A stretch of 64,000 bases of DNA from positions 48,027,561-48,091,560 of the forward strand of contig NC_088775.1 of NCBI RefSeq assembly GCF_954871325.1, read 5' to 3'. The notes below the pieces were generated by a model, which saw nothing but the letters and a program-made list of their open reading frames with translations, did no database searches and was not told where the DNA came from. Shown one piece after another: positions 40,699-54,500 of this stretch; the stretch's first letter is position 1, and every line of letters starts with the position of its first letter. The position numbers were made by a program, and so were the translations under genes. The stretch is from Gordionus sp. m RMFG-2023. Its lineage: Eukaryota; Nematomorpha; Gordioida; Chordodea; Parachordodidae.

Positions 40699-41385
40699 AT
40701 GAAGAGTTTTAAAATTACGAAGTATGTGGAGTTGCAATATAATGTACTGGGAGAGGTGGTAGTGTTGATGATATGGTTGTGTAGTTTATATTTTGGAAGG
40801 AGAATGCGAAGAGAGATAAGTATTAGGATTCGTGGGCAATCGTTGTTGGTAGAAGGGCATAATGGAGAGGATGATAGATTGGGGTGGTTACCGGTTCAAG
40901 AAATAATGAAGTGGGTCAATAATGAAGAAATTGACCGGTTAAAGAACGAGAGGATAGATGACAGACATTTGGACGTTTACCGTGGACGTCAGGACATGCC
41001 GAGGCCGTTCAGCAGTGGGGGACAGAGAGGTCGGAATGGTAGATGTTACAAATGTGAGGAGATGGGTCATATTGCGGTGAATTGTAGAGATGTCAAATGT
41101 TTTGCGTGTGGGGAGATGGGACATATTTCGACATTTTGTCCGGGCAGAGCAGAGAGAATACGTTGCGCGGGTTGTGGAAGATTTGGACATGTGTTAAAAG
41201 ATTGCCGAGTGGGAAAGGTAGAAACAAGGGCAGGTTTTCCACAGAGAGGAGAGACTTCGGGGGCCGTGAATATGAGGAGTATGACGGAGATAGCTGGAAA
41301 AGGAGGAAAGGATATTGAAGAGGAGATGACCTGTTTCAAGTGCCGAGAAAGGGGACATTGGGCCAGAAATTGTGATAGAGATTGA
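40699..41385 (+). pseudogene. Gag-like protein with four CCHC zinc knuckles
   Basis: 228 codons. The N-terminal ~110 residues show no recognisable capsid fold and are shorter than a normal gag, so the capsid region is probably deleted. Four intact C-x2-C-x4-H-x4-C knuckles begin near residues 116 (CYKCEEMGHIAVNC), 134 (CFACGEMGHISTFC), 156 (CAGCGRFGHVLKDC) and 212 (CFKCRERGHWARNC). A basic Arg/Gly-rich stretch precedes them. Knuckles bind the element's RNA during packaging. The reading ends at a TGA followed by CTA, in the same frame as the protease. Confidence 0.8.
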
Positions 41386-41865
41386 CTATATGATGGGAAA
41401 GAGAGTAAAATGATGACCGTGGCGTTAAGAGGAGGCAAGAAAGAGTTGAGAGTTAAAATGTTGCAGCAGGAGGTTCAAAGGGAGTTATCGTATCTGCCGA
41501 GTCCGAGGGTATGGTTCAATATCAACGGGAAGATGGTATCTATGTTATTTGATACCATAGCAGCTATTTCGGTGATAGGATATGAGGATTTTAGAAGACT
41601 TTGGCCGGGTAGTAAAATAATTAGAGACGTTATGCAAGTGAGGCAGTTTGATGGATCGGAGATGGAGATGATGGGAAGAGTGCATATTGGGGATGTAGGG
41701 AGATAAGGGTGTAAAATGTTGGACTTATGGATAATTAACCAAGACGTTGAGCCGGTGATGGGATGGGATTGGATTACAAGTGTGGGCCGGAGTATGGATT
41801 TTGGGGAGTATTTGCGCGATGGGGAGTATTTGTGGCGATCGAAGAAGATATTTGGGAAGACTTGA
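41386..41865 (+). pseudogene. Retropepsin-like protease, degenerate
   Basis: It continues in the gag frame. PRVWFNINGKMVSMLFDT begins a retropepsin domain, but the catalytic triad reads D-T-I (codons from 41,551) instead of D-T-G, then AAISVIG. A TAA interrupts at 41,704-41,706. MLDLWIINQDVEPVMGWDWI follows in the same frame, matching the end of such domains. Inactive on two counts. Confidence 0.7.
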
Positions 41866-42132
41866 TAAATATGGTCCGAGAGGAGGAGGAGGAGAGAATG
41901 TACGGAGGAAATTTGGAATGGATGGAGGGCCGAGATAATATTGAAGTAGACGAGGGAAGATCCGTGTTTTGGGGGGAAAGCGAAGGAAATAGGAGGGAAT
42001 ATATGTTGAGGAGAGGTCCGATTATGTAGATGGAGAAATAGCAAATATCCAAGACAGTAGATATGGAGTATTGAGGCCGCTGGTTAGTGAGAGGAGTGAG
42101 AATTTTGTAGAACAGGGAGTTGTGGAAAATTC

Positions 42133-42874
42133 GTGGGAGTAAAAGATGTCCAAAAGGAGGTGGAGAAGTTAGTGGAGAGGTATGGAGAAATCTTTGGGGA
42201 AGAGTTGGGTTGCCTAAAGGATTATGAAGTGGAGATTCGGATGAAGGATGGATGCGTACCAAAATTTTGTGCTGTTCGTAGAGTACCTTTTGAATGGAGG
42301 CAGGAGGTAGGGAAGGAGTTGGATCGTTGGGTAAAGGAGGGTAACGTGAGTCCGGTTGAATACAGCGAATGGGCGACGCCTTTGGTACACGTAAAGAAGG
42401 CCAATGTGAGTGTGAGGTTATATGCGGATTTCCGGGTAACGTTGAATCCATGTGTGGTGGAGGTGAAGTATCCGTTACCCAGGATAGAGGAGATATTGGC
42501 CAGTTTAAAAGGAAGCAGATATTTTTCGAAAGTGGATTTTTCGAACGCGTATTTGCAATTACGGGTAAAAAATGAGAGGCAGGGGTTGTTGACTATAACA
42601 ACGCCAAAGGGGCTTATTTGCTGTTAGAAGGTTGCCGTTTGGGTTGAGCGTATCGGCACCTATGTTTCAACGGACGAGGGCGATAGTTTTTCAGAAATTG
42701 GGGAGTGTTTTATTATACCATGATGTAAAAATAACAGGGGTTACTCTAGAGCAGAACCATCAAAGGTTAGAGGTGGATGAGTATTTGCAGCGTATTATTA
42801 GAGTGGTGGAGTCTTTTCAGCTTGTGTGCAAAAGTAGGAGTCCGAAATTTTTTTTTAGTAATGAAATAAATTAA
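42133..42874 (+). pseudogene. Ty3/gypsy reverse transcriptase, truncated
   Basis: Residues after 42,133 include VRRVPFEWRQEVGKELDRWV, EYSEWATPLVHVKKA, YADFRVTLNP, KYPLPRIEEILASLKGSRYF and SKVDFSNAYLQLRV: the fingers and palm with the first catalytic Asp. A stop and frameshift at about 42,625 lead to MPFGLSVSAPMFQR in another frame. The YxDD box has become Y-H-D-V (codons from 42,716), so the enzyme is dead. Sequence ends near 42,874; RNase H and integrase are missing. Confidence 0.88.
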
Positions 42875-43029
42875 AAGGATTTTAGGTTGTAGTTACTCTT
42901 AGAAGAAGAAGATGGAGGAATAATAATTATGGACATATGTTCGAATAATCGATGGTCAAAGGTGTCCACTTACAACAATAATAGAAGAATTCCTAGGGGT
43001 GATCAAAGGGATTGGGGTCTCAAGGATTG

Positions 43030-43044
43030 GTTATAGGGGGGAGG
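43030..43044 (+). other. Polypurine tract
   Basis: A purine-rich stretch (AGGGGGGAGG) directly before the 3' LTR, the usual primer site for plus-strand synthesis. Confidence 0.7.
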
Positions 43045-43557
43045 TGTCATAATTGGGAGAGTGATTTGTAAAATTTGATTTTTGGTAAAGTTAGTATGTA
43101 TTGCGTTTGATGAGTCATTTATATTTTTATAATTTTATGTTTTAGTTAAATTGGTGAGTCATTGTTATTTTTATAATTTTACGTTTTAGTTTAATCGCGT
43201 TAACATTTTATTTTTAGATTTATAAAAGTGAATTATTGTAAAGTCATTATTATGATGGGATTTAATTATTTATTTGTGATGATTATTGCTTCCCTATAAA
43301 AGGGAAGCGAAAATTGTAAATAATCAATTCATTTTTTTTGAATTCATTTTTTTTTAAATTAATTTTTTTATAACTATTTTTATTTTTGTTTTCAATTATT
43401 ATTATTTTTTTTACAAATAATTTTTATTTTAAAATTATAATCGGTTTTTAACGTCTTATATTTTTATTTATAAACTATATGAAATATTCTAATAAAGGAA
43501 GTATAAAACCGCCTATATATATATAATAAAGCAATACATTAATATAGTTAAATAATA
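43045..43557 (+). repeat. 3' LTR
   Basis: 513 bp, same start and end as the 5' LTR, followed by AGAAT, the second half of the target duplication. Includes the conserved TATA dyad at 43,288-43,308. Confidence 0.9.
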
Positions 43558-43599
43558 AGAATGACTCCACAATTTTACATAAAAAGAATGACTCCAATA

Positions 43600-44249
43600 A
43601 CACATGTATCTTATTAAAAATACACACTTGGATTTTTTGCTAAATAAGATTATTTTTAAAACACTAAAAAATATAGGATATAATACGAATAATATATAAT
43701 TATTAAATTATGTCATTTATATAAATATAATTGAAAACCAAAAGAGTAATCATTATCAGCATCTATATGACAGGATATTCACTAAATGCAAACCCCTCCT
43801 AAAACCTATTTATACATTTTAGAAAACCAAATTAATTGAACAGTTTATATTTATATTAATACATTTCAGTTCTCCCCACTACAAATTGAATTCATCATGT
43901 GTTTAGTAGTTTTAATTGTTTTTTTTATTCTCCTTTAAACTACTTGTTTTGTTTTGATAATAACAAAACAATTTAAATTGTATTTCTTTTTTCGGACTAC
44001 ACTAATACTAATTGTGAATGACATTATATTAGTTACAAATTTCATTATAAAAAGATTAAATTTGATTATTATATCTTTAGTGAAAAATAAATTTTATTCT
44101 TTATTAAAATTAATTTGATGTTTATCTTCCTCTGAATATTATTTCCAATCTTCTGAAAACAACATGGTGGCAGTCCGCTATATACTCAATGAAATCATAA
44201 ATTAATAAATAAATATGAAACAGGTTCCCTATAAATGTTAATATAAATA
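43600..44249. other. AT-rich intergenic sequence
   Basis: No gene or element recognised. Confidence 0.4.
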
Positions 44250-45212
44250 TTGAATTTCCGATATACTCAGGCAATACGATTTTTTTTAAGTAGATTCGAA
44301 GACATATTCAAGGATACTCAGATATCAGACATCGAAAAATCTGGATTCTTCACAAAGACTACAACACGAATATATCAAACTCAAATCGTTATGTTCATCT
44401 ACCGACTTCATCAATCCATCGATATTGATTGAAAAATTTAGGTTATTACACCCGAGGAAATCTACAAGTTAGAACTTATTATTATTTAATGCAGCTTTAC
44501 AAAGTAAAAATGAAAGTTACATCAATTGGGTAAGTAGATTATGCATTTTATATGCATTTTAAAAATATGTGTTTGCTAGATGATAGTAGAGTTATTAAAA
44601 AATTAAAATTTCGTCAATCAGCAAAAATATTGGGCAGAAAATTACGTTAAAAGAAAATATTAGCAGTTTCTTACTTTAAGAATTTGAGTTAGAATTAAAA
44701 GAAAATATAATTGCTAAAGTTGAAATTATTTCTTTAAACGAAAAAACAAAGATATAACAACCGTGAAACATTTAGAAAGGCAAAGAGGTAGGAAAACAGA
44801 AGAAAACAAGCAAGTGGTGAGATATGGAGACCACCACGAGACAAAATTTACAATCTAATTACGATAACAGACAACGATGGACAACAAGAGGCCATGACTT
44901 TCAAAGTAATAATTATCAAGGAAATAATTACAACCCTAGATATCAGAACTATAATGCTAGTTATTACAACAACGTCAGGGCAAACTACCCAGGATCGTAC
45001 AATAATTTTTCAAGATTTGATAATAGAACTAGTAATAATAACAATAACTATAATAACCATAGATTTAACAATGATTATAATTACAGATATAACAAACATG
45101 ATAACGATTCAAGATTTATTCAAAGACATAACAATAATCATATTATTGGAAATCAAGGAAGAAATCAAGTATGCAATTGTAGATATCGTAACAATGATAA
45201 TAATCAATCATG
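44250..45212 (+). pseudogene. Possible gag-like relic with Asn/Tyr-rich ORF
   Basis: Two parts. At 44,250-44,430, FFLSRFEDIFKDTQISDIEK and related residues resemble the start of a retrotransposon gag core, with shifts; a decayed stretch follows to 44,820. At 44,824-45,210 is a 129-codon ORF extremely rich in Asn, Tyr and Arg (RFDNRTSNNNNNYNNHRFN), low in complexity, with CNCR near its end where a gag would have a zinc knuckle. It could be the tail of a gag, a prion-like low-complexity protein, or translation of an AAC/AAT-rich repeat. I favour a gag relic, weakly. Confidence 0.35.
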
Positions 45213-45554
45213 ATCAGGGTTGCCAGGTCGAAATTTTCAAATTGCGGGAGAAATTTGTTATTATGTGGGAGAAATATGAAAATTGCGGTAGAAGTATAAA
45301 AAGTGCTAAAATAAAATTTTTTGCGGGCCTTGAATTGACCTAATTATCTGCCTATTATTTTCTATAATTAGTTTATATAAATACAAAGTCGGCAACTATT
45401 TTTCAAAATAAAATAACATCTTGATTTATTAAAAAAACCAACGATCTTTAATATATAAGAATGGAAAGAAGATAAAATTTTATTTAAAAAAAACGATTTT
45501 AGTTTTACAATTAAAAATATATTTTATGTGAATGTCCCGAAAAACGGCTGCTTG
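45213..45554. other. Spacer before the satellite
   Basis: Begins with AGGGTTGCCAGGTCG, which resembles one end of a hAT-type element; its opposite end is not seen and may have been replaced by the satellite. Otherwise AT-rich. Confidence 0.35.
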
Positions 45555-48500
45555 GATCTCTTTTCCTACTAGGAACTCCATTAATAAAATTTTTATCGTA
45601 GAGATTTATACTTATTATTCCTATAAATATCAGATTTACTCATATTTTAATTTTTTTTAGATTTCTAATGATTAATGGGAATATGTTAATCTCTTTTCCT
45701 ACTAGGAACTCCATTAATAAAATTTTTATCGTTGAGATAAATACTTATTATTCCTATAAATATCAGATTTACTCATATTTTAATTTTTTTTTAGATTTCT
45801 AATGATTAATGGGAATATGTTAATCTCTTTTCCTACTAGGAACTCCATTAATAAAATTTTTATCGTAGAGATTTATACTTATTATTCCTATAAATATCAG
45901 ATTTACTCATATTTTAATTTTTTTTTAGATTTCTAATGATTAATGGGAATATGTTAATCTCTTTTCCTACTAGGAACTCCATTAATAAAATTTTTATCGT
46001 TGAGATAAATACTTATTATTCCTATAAATATCAGATTTACTCATATTTTAATTTTTTTTTAGATTTCTAATGATTAATGGGAATATGTTAATCTCTTTTC
46101 CTACTAGGAACTCCATTAATAAAATTTTTATCGTAGAGATTTATACTTATTATTCCTATAAATATCAGATTTACTCATATTTTAATTTTTTTTTAGATTT
46201 CTAATGATTAATGGGAATATGTTGATCTCTTTTCCTACTAGGAACTCCATTAATAAAAATTTTAATCGTAGATTTATACTTATTATTCCTATAAATATAA
46301 GATTTACTCATAATTAAATTTTTTTTCAAGATTTCTAATGATTAATGGGAATATGTTGATCTCTTTTCCAACTAGGAACTCCATTAATAAAATTTTAATC
46401 GTAGATTTATATTTATTATTCCTATAAATATCAGATTTACTCATATTTTAATTTTTTTCTAGATTTCGAATGATTAATGGGAATATGTTAATATCTTTTC
46501 CTACTAGGAACTCCATTAAAAAAATTTTTATCGTTGAGATTTATACTTATTATTTCTATAAATATCAGATTTGCTCATATTTTAATTTTATTTTAAGATT
46601 TCTAATGAATGGAATATGTTAATCTCTTTTCCTACTAGGAACTACATTAATAAAATTTTTATCGTTGAGATAAATACTTATTATTCCTATAAATATCAGA
46701 TTTACTCATATTTTAATTTTTTTTTAGATTTCTAATGATTAATGGGAATATGTTAATCTCTTTTCCTACTAGGAACTCCATTAATAAAATTTTTATCGTA
46801 GAGATTTATACTTATTATTCCTATAAATATCAGATTTACTCATATTTTAATTTTTTTTTAGATTTCTAATGATTAATGGGAATATGTTGATCTCTTTTCC
46901 TACTAGGAACTCCATTAATAAAATTTTAATCGTAGATTTATATTTATTATTCCTATAAATATCAGATTTACTCATATTTTAATTTTTTTCTAGATTTCGA
47001 ATGATTAATGGGAATATGTTGATCTCTTTTCCTACTAGGAACTTCATTAATAAAATTTTTATCGTTGAGATTTTTACTTATTATTTCTATAAATATCAGA
47101 TTTACTCATATTTTAATTTTTTTTAGATTTCTAATGATTAATGGGAATATGTTAATCTCTTTTCCTACTAGGAACTCCATTAATAAAATTTTTATCGTAG
47201 AGATTTATACTTATTATTCCTATAAATATCAGATTTACTCATATTTAATTTTTTTTTAGATTTCTAATGATTAATGGGAATATGTTAATCTCTTTTCCTA
47301 CTAGGAACTCCATTAATAAAATTTTTATCGTAGAGATTTATACTTAATATTCCTGTAAATATCAGATTTACTCATATTTTAATTTTTTTTTAGATTTCTA
47401 ATGTTTAATGGGAATATGTTAATCTCTTTTCCTACTAGGAACTCCATTAATAAAATTTTTATCGTTGAGATAAATACTTATTATTCCTATAAATATCAGA
47501 TTTACTCATATTTAATTTTTTTTTAGATTTCTAATGATTAATGGGAATATGTTAATCTCTTTTCCTACTAGGAACTCCATTAATAAAATTTTTATCATAG
47601 AGATTTATACTTATTATTCCCATAAATATCAGATTTACTCATATTTTAATTTTTTTTTAGATTTCTAATGATTAATGGGAATATCTTGATCTCTTTTCCT
47701 ACTAGGAACTCCATTAATAAAATTTTAATCGTAGATTTATACTTATTATTCCTATAAATATAAGATTTACTCATAATTAAATTTTTTTTCAAGATTTCTA
47801 ATTATTAATGGGAATATGTTGATCTCTTTTCCAACTAGGAACTCCATTAATAAAATTTTAATCGTAGATTTATATTTATTATTCCTATAAATATCAGATT
47901 TACTCATATTTTAATTTTTTTCTAGATTTCGAATGATTAATGGGAATATGTTAATATCTTTTCCTACTAGGAACTCCATTAAAAAAATTTTTATCGTTGA
48001 GATTTATACTTATTATTTCTATAAATATCAGATTTGCTCATATTTTAATTTTATTTTAAGATTTCTAATGATTAATGGGAATATGTTAATCTCTTTTCCT
48101 ACTAGGAACTACATTAATAAAATTTTTATCGTTGAGATAAATACTTATTATTCCTATAAATATCAGATTTACTCATATTTTAATTTTTTTTTAGATTTCT
48201 AATGATTAATGGGAATATGTTAATCTCTTTTCCTACTAGGAACTCCATTAATAAAATTTTTATCGTAGAGATTTATACTTATTATTCCTATAAATATCAG
48301 ATTTACTCATATTTTAATTTTTTTCTAGATTTCTAATGATTAATGGGAATATGTTGATCTCTTTTCCTACTAGGAACTCCATTAATAAAATTTTAATCGT
48401 AGAGATTTATATTTATTATTCCTATAAATATCAGATTTACTCATATTTTAATTTTTTTCTAGATTTCAAATGATTAATGGGAGTATGTTGATCTCTTTTC

Positions 48501-51500
48501 CTACTAGGAACTCCATTAATAAAATTTTTATCGTTGAGATAAATACTTATTATTCCTATAAATATCAGATTTACTCATATTTTATTTTTTTAGATTTCTA
48601 ATGATTAATGGGAATATGTTAATCTCTTTTCCTACTAGGAACTCCATTAATAAAATTTTTATCGTAGAGATTTATACTTATTATTCCTATAAATATCAGA
48701 TTTACTCATATTTAATTTTTTTTTAGATTTCTAATGATTAATGGGAATATGTTAATCTCTTTTCCTACTAGGAACTCCATTAATAAAAATTTTATCGTAG
48801 AGATTTATACTTATTATTCCTATAAATATCAGATTTACTCATATTTTAATTTTTTTTAGATTTCTAATGATTAATGGGAATATGTTGATCTCTTTTCCTA
48901 CTAGGAACTCCATTAATAAAATTTTAATCGTAGATTTATATTTATTATTCCTATAAATATCAGATTTACTCATATTTTAATTTTTTTCTAGATTTCGAAT
49001 GATTAATGGGAATATGTTAATATCTTTTCTTACTAGGAACTCCATTAATAAAATTTTTTATCGTTGAGATTTATACTTATTATTCCTATAAATATCAGAT
49101 TTACTCATATTTTAATTTTTTTTAGATTTCTAATGATTAATGGGAATATGTTGATCTCTTTTCCTACTAGGAACTCCATTAATAAAATTTTTATCGTAGA
49201 GATTTATACTTATTATTCCTATAAATATCAGATTTACTCATATTTTAATTTTTTTTTAGATTTCTAATGATTAATGGGAATATGTTAATCTCTTTTCCTA
49301 CTAGGAACTCCATTAATAAAATTTTTATCGTTGAGATTTATACTTATTATTTCTATAAATATCAGATTTACTCATATTTTAATTTTTTTTAGATTTCTAA
49401 TGATTAATGGGAATATGTTAATCTCTTTTCCTACTAGGAACTCCATTAATAAAATTTTTATCGTAGAGATTTATACTTATTATTCCTATAAATATCAGAT
49501 TTACTCATATTTTAATTTTTTTTTAGATTTCTAATGATTAATGGGAATATGTTAATCTCTTTTCCTACTAGGAACTCCATTAATAAAATTTTTATCGTTG
49601 AGATAAATACTTATTATTCCTATAAATATCAGATTTACTCATATTTTAATTTTTTTTAGATTTCTAATGATTAATGGGAATATGTTAATCTCTTTTCCTA
49701 CTAGGAACTCCATTAATAAAATTTTTATCGTAGAGATTTATACTTATTATTCCTATAAATATCAGATTTACTCATATTTTAATTTTTTTTTAGATTTCTA
49801 ATGATTAATGGGAATATGTTAATCTCTTTTACTACTAGGAACTCCATTAATAAAATTTTTATCGTAGAGATTTATACTTATTATTCCTATAAATATCAGA
49901 TTTACTCATATTTTAATTTTTTTTTAGATTTCTAATGATTAATGGTAATATGTTAATCTCTTTTCCTACTAGGAACTCCATTAATAAAATTTTTATCGTT
50001 GAGATAAATACTTATTATTCCTATAAATATCAGATTTACTCATATTTTAATTTTTTTTAGATTTCTAATGATTAATGGGAATATGTTAATCTCTTTTCCT
50101 ACTAGGAACTCCATTAATAAAATTTTTATCGTAGAGAATTATACTTATTATTCCTATAAATATCAGATTTACTCATATTTAATTTTTTTTTAGATTTCTA
50201 ATGATTAATGGGAATATGTTAATCTCTTTTCCTACTAGGAACTCCATTAATAAAATTTTTATCGTAGAGATTTATACTTAATATTCCTATAAATATCAGA
50301 TTTACTCATATTTTAATTTTTTTTTAGATTTCTAATGTTTAATGGTAATATGTTAATCTCTTTTCCTACTAGGAACTCCATTAATAAAATTTTTATCGTT
50401 GAGATAAATACTTATTATTCCTATAAATATCAGATTTACTCATATTTAATTTTTTTTAGATTTCTAATGATTAATGGGAATATGTTAATCTCTTTTCCTA
50501 CTAGGAACTCCATTAATAAAATTTTTATCATAGAGATTTATACTTATTATTCCCATAAATATCAGATTTACTCATATTTTAATTTTTTTTAGATTTCTAA
50601 TGATTAATGGGAATATGTTGATCTCTTTTCCTACTAGGAACTCCATTAATAAAATTTTAATCGTAGATTTATACTTATTATTCCTATAAATATAAGATTT
50701 ACTCATAATTAAATTTTTTTTCAAGATTTCTAAATGATTAATGGGAATATGTTGATCTCTTTTCCAACTAGGAACTCCATTAATAAAATTTTAATCGTAG
50801 ATTTATATTTATTATTCCTATAAATATCAGATTTACTCATATTTTAATTTTTTTCTAGATTTCGAATGATTAATGGGAATATGTTAATATCTTTTCCTAC
50901 TAGGAACTCCATTAAAAAAATTTTTATCGTTGAGATTTATACTTATTATTTCTATAAATATCAGATTTGCTCATATTTTAATTTTATTTTAAGATTTCTA
51001 ATGAATGGAATATGTTAATCTCTTTTCCTACTAGGAACTACATTAATAAAATTTTTATCGTTGAGATAAATACTTATTATTCCTATAAATATCAGATTTA
51101 CTCATATTTTAATTTTTTTTTAGATTTCTAATGATTAATGGGAATATGTTAATCTCTTTTCCTACTAGGAACTCCATTAATAAAATTTTTATCGTAGAGA
51201 TTTATACTTATTATTCCTATAAATATCAGATTTACTCATATTTTAATTTTTTTCTAGATTTCTAATGATTAATGGGAATATGTTGATCTCTTTTCCTACT
51301 AGGAACTCCATTAATAAAATTTTAATCGTAGATTTATATTTATTATTCCTATAAATATCAGATTTACTCATATTTTAATTTTTTTCTAGATTTCGAATGA
51401 TTAATGGGAATATGTTGATCTCTTTTCCTACTAGGAACTTCATTAATAAAATTTTTATCGTTGAGATTTATACTTATTATTTCTATAAATATCAGATTTA

Positions 51501-54500
51501 CTCATATTTTAATTTTTTTAGATTTCTAATGATTAATGGGAATATGTTAATCTCTTTTCCTACTAGGAACTCCATTAATAAAATTTTTATCGTAGAGATT
51601 TATACTTATTATTCCTGTAAATATCAGATTTACTCATATTTTAATTTTTTTTTAGATTTCTAATGTTTAATGGGAATATGTTAATCTCTTTTCCTACTAG
51701 GAACTCCATTAATAAAATTTTTATCGTTGAGATAAATACTTATTATTCCTATAAATATCAGATTTACTCATATTTAATTTTTTTTAGATTTCTAATGATT
51801 AATGGGAATATGTTAATCTCTTTTCCTACTAGGAACTCCATTAATAAAATTTTTATCGTAGAGATTTATACTTATTATTCCTGTAAATATCAGATTTACT
51901 CATATTTTAATTTTTTTTTAGATTTCTAATGTTTAATGGGAATATGTTAATCTCTTTTCCTACTAGGAACTCCATTAATAAAATTTTTATCGTTGAGATA
52001 AATACTTATTATTCCTATAAATATCAGATTTACTCATATTTAATTTTTTTTTAGATTTCTAATGATTAATGGGAATATGTTAATCTCTTTTCCTACTAGG
52101 AACTCCATTAATAAAATTTTTATCATAGAGATTTATACTTATTATTCCCATAAATATCAGATTTACTCATATTTTAATTTTTTTTTAGATTTCTAATGAT
52201 TAATGGGAATATCTTGATCTCTTTTCCTACTAGGAACTCCATTAATAAAATTTTAATCGTAGATTTATACTTATTATTCCTATAAATATAAGATTTACTC
52301 ATAATTAAATTTTTTTTCAAGATTTCTAATTATTAATGGGAATATGTTGATCTCTTTTCCAACTAGGAACTCCAGTAATAAAATTTTAATCGTAGATTTA
52401 TATTTATTATTCCTATAAATATCAGATTTACTCATATTTTAATTTTTTTCTAGATTTCGAATGATTAATGGGAATATGTTAATATCTTTTCCTACTAGGA
52501 ACTCCATTAAAAAAATTTTTATCGTTGAGATTTATACTTATTATTTCTATAAATATCAGATTTGCTCATATTTTAATTTTATTTTAAGATTTCTAATGAA
52601 TGGAATATGTTAATCTCTTTTCCTACTAGGAACTACATTAATAAAATTTTTATCGTTGAGATAAATACTTATTATTCCTATAAATATCAGATTTACTCAT
52701 ATTTTAATTTTTTTTTAGATTTCTAATGATTAATGGGAATATGTTAATCTCTTTTCCTACTAGGAACTCCATTAATAAAATTTTTATCGTAGAGATTTAT
52801 ACTTATTATTCCTATAAATATCAGATTTACTCATATTTTAATTTTTTTTCTAGATTTCTAATGATTAATGGGAATATGTTGATCTCTTTTCCTACTAGGA
52901 ACTCCATTAATAAAATTTTAATCGTAGATTTATATTTATTATTCCTATAAATATCAGATTTACTCATATTTTAATTTTTTTCTAGATTTCGAATGATTAA
53001 TGGGAATATGTTGATCTCTTTTCCTACTAGGAACTTCATTAATAAAATTTTTATCGTTGAGATTTTTACTTATTATTTCTATAAATATCAGATTTACTCA
53101 TATTTTAATTTTTTTTAGATTTCTAATGATTAATGGGAATATGTTAATCTCTTTTCCTACTAGGAACTCCATTAATAAAATTTTTATCGTAGAGATTTAT
53201 ACTTATTATTCCTATAAATATCAGATTTACTCATATTTAATTTTTTTTTAGATTTCTAATGATTAATGGGAATATGTTAATCTCTTTTCCTACTAGGAAC
53301 TCCATTAATAAAATTTTTATCGTAGAGATTTATACTTAATATTCCTGTAAATATCAGATTTACTCATATTTTAATTTTTTTTAGATTTCTAATGTTTAAT
53401 GGGAATATGTTAATCTCTTTTCCTACTAGGAACTCCATTAATAAAATTTTTATCGTTGAGATAAATACTTATTATTCCTATAAATATCAGATTTACTCAT
53501 ATTTAATTTTTTTTTAGATTTCTAATGATTAATGGGAATATGTTAATCTCTTTTCCTACTAGGAACTCCATTAATAAAATTTTTATCATAGAGATTTATA
53601 CTTATTATTCCCATAAATATCAGATTTACTCATATTTTAATTTTTTTTTAGATTTCTAATGATTAATGGGAATATCTTGATCTCTTTTCCTACTAGGAAC
53701 TCCATTAATAAAATTTTAATCGTAGATTTATACTTATTATTCCTATAAATATAAGATTTACTCATAATTAAATTTTTTTCAAGATTTCTAATTATTAATG
53801 GGAATATGTTGATCTCTTTTCCAACTAGGAACTCCATTAATAAAATTTTAATCGTAGATTTATATTTATTATTCCTATAAATATCAGATTTACTCATATT
53901 TTAATTTTTTTCTAGATTTCGAATGATTAATGGGAATATGTTAATATCTTTTCCTACTAGGAACTCCATTAAAAAAATTTTTATCGTTGAGATTTATACT
54001 TATTATTTCTATAAATATCAGATTTGCTCATATTTTAATTTTATTTTAAGATTTCTAATGAATGGAATATGTTAATCTCTTTTCCTACTAGGAACTACAT
54101 TAATAAAATTTTTATCGTTGAGATAAATACTTATTATTCCTATAAATATCAGATTTACTCATATTTTAATTTTTTTTAGATTTCTAATGATTAATGGGAA
54201 TATGTTAATCTCTTTTCCTACTAGGAACTCCATTAATAAAATTTTTATCGTAGAGATTTATACTTATTATTCCTATAAATATCAGATTTACTCATATTTT
54301 AATTTTTTTCTAGATTTCTAATGATTAATGGGAATATGTTGATCTCTTTTCCTACTAGGAACTCCATTAATAAAATTTTAATCGTGAGATTTATATTTAT
54401 TATTCCTATAAATATCAGATTTACTCATATTTTAATTTTTTTCTAGATTTCGAATGATTAATGGGAATATGTTGATCTCTTTTCCTACTAGGAACTTCAT

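Larger units (their letters stand above)
39429..43557 (+). mobile_element. Ty3/gypsy-like LTR retrotransposon, degenerate
   Basis: LTRs at 39,429-39,924 and 43,045-43,557, flanked by the 5-bp duplication AGAAT (39,424-39,428; 43,558-43,562). Inside are a candidate primer-binding TGG at 39,926, a repeat-rich leader, gag with four zinc knuckles, protease and a partial reverse transcriptase. RNase H and integrase are absent: only 170 bp separate the end of RT-like sequence from the 3' LTR. The interior is much richer in G than the host DNA. Total length is 4.1 kb, against over 5 kb for complete elements. It lies just upstream of KIF4 on the opposite strand. Confidence 0.9.

Noticed and set aside
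40939-42451. Long minus-strand ORFs opposite gag and RT
   Set aside because: They are antisense shadows of the purine-rich retrotransposon coding strand; the plus strand has the domain motifs.
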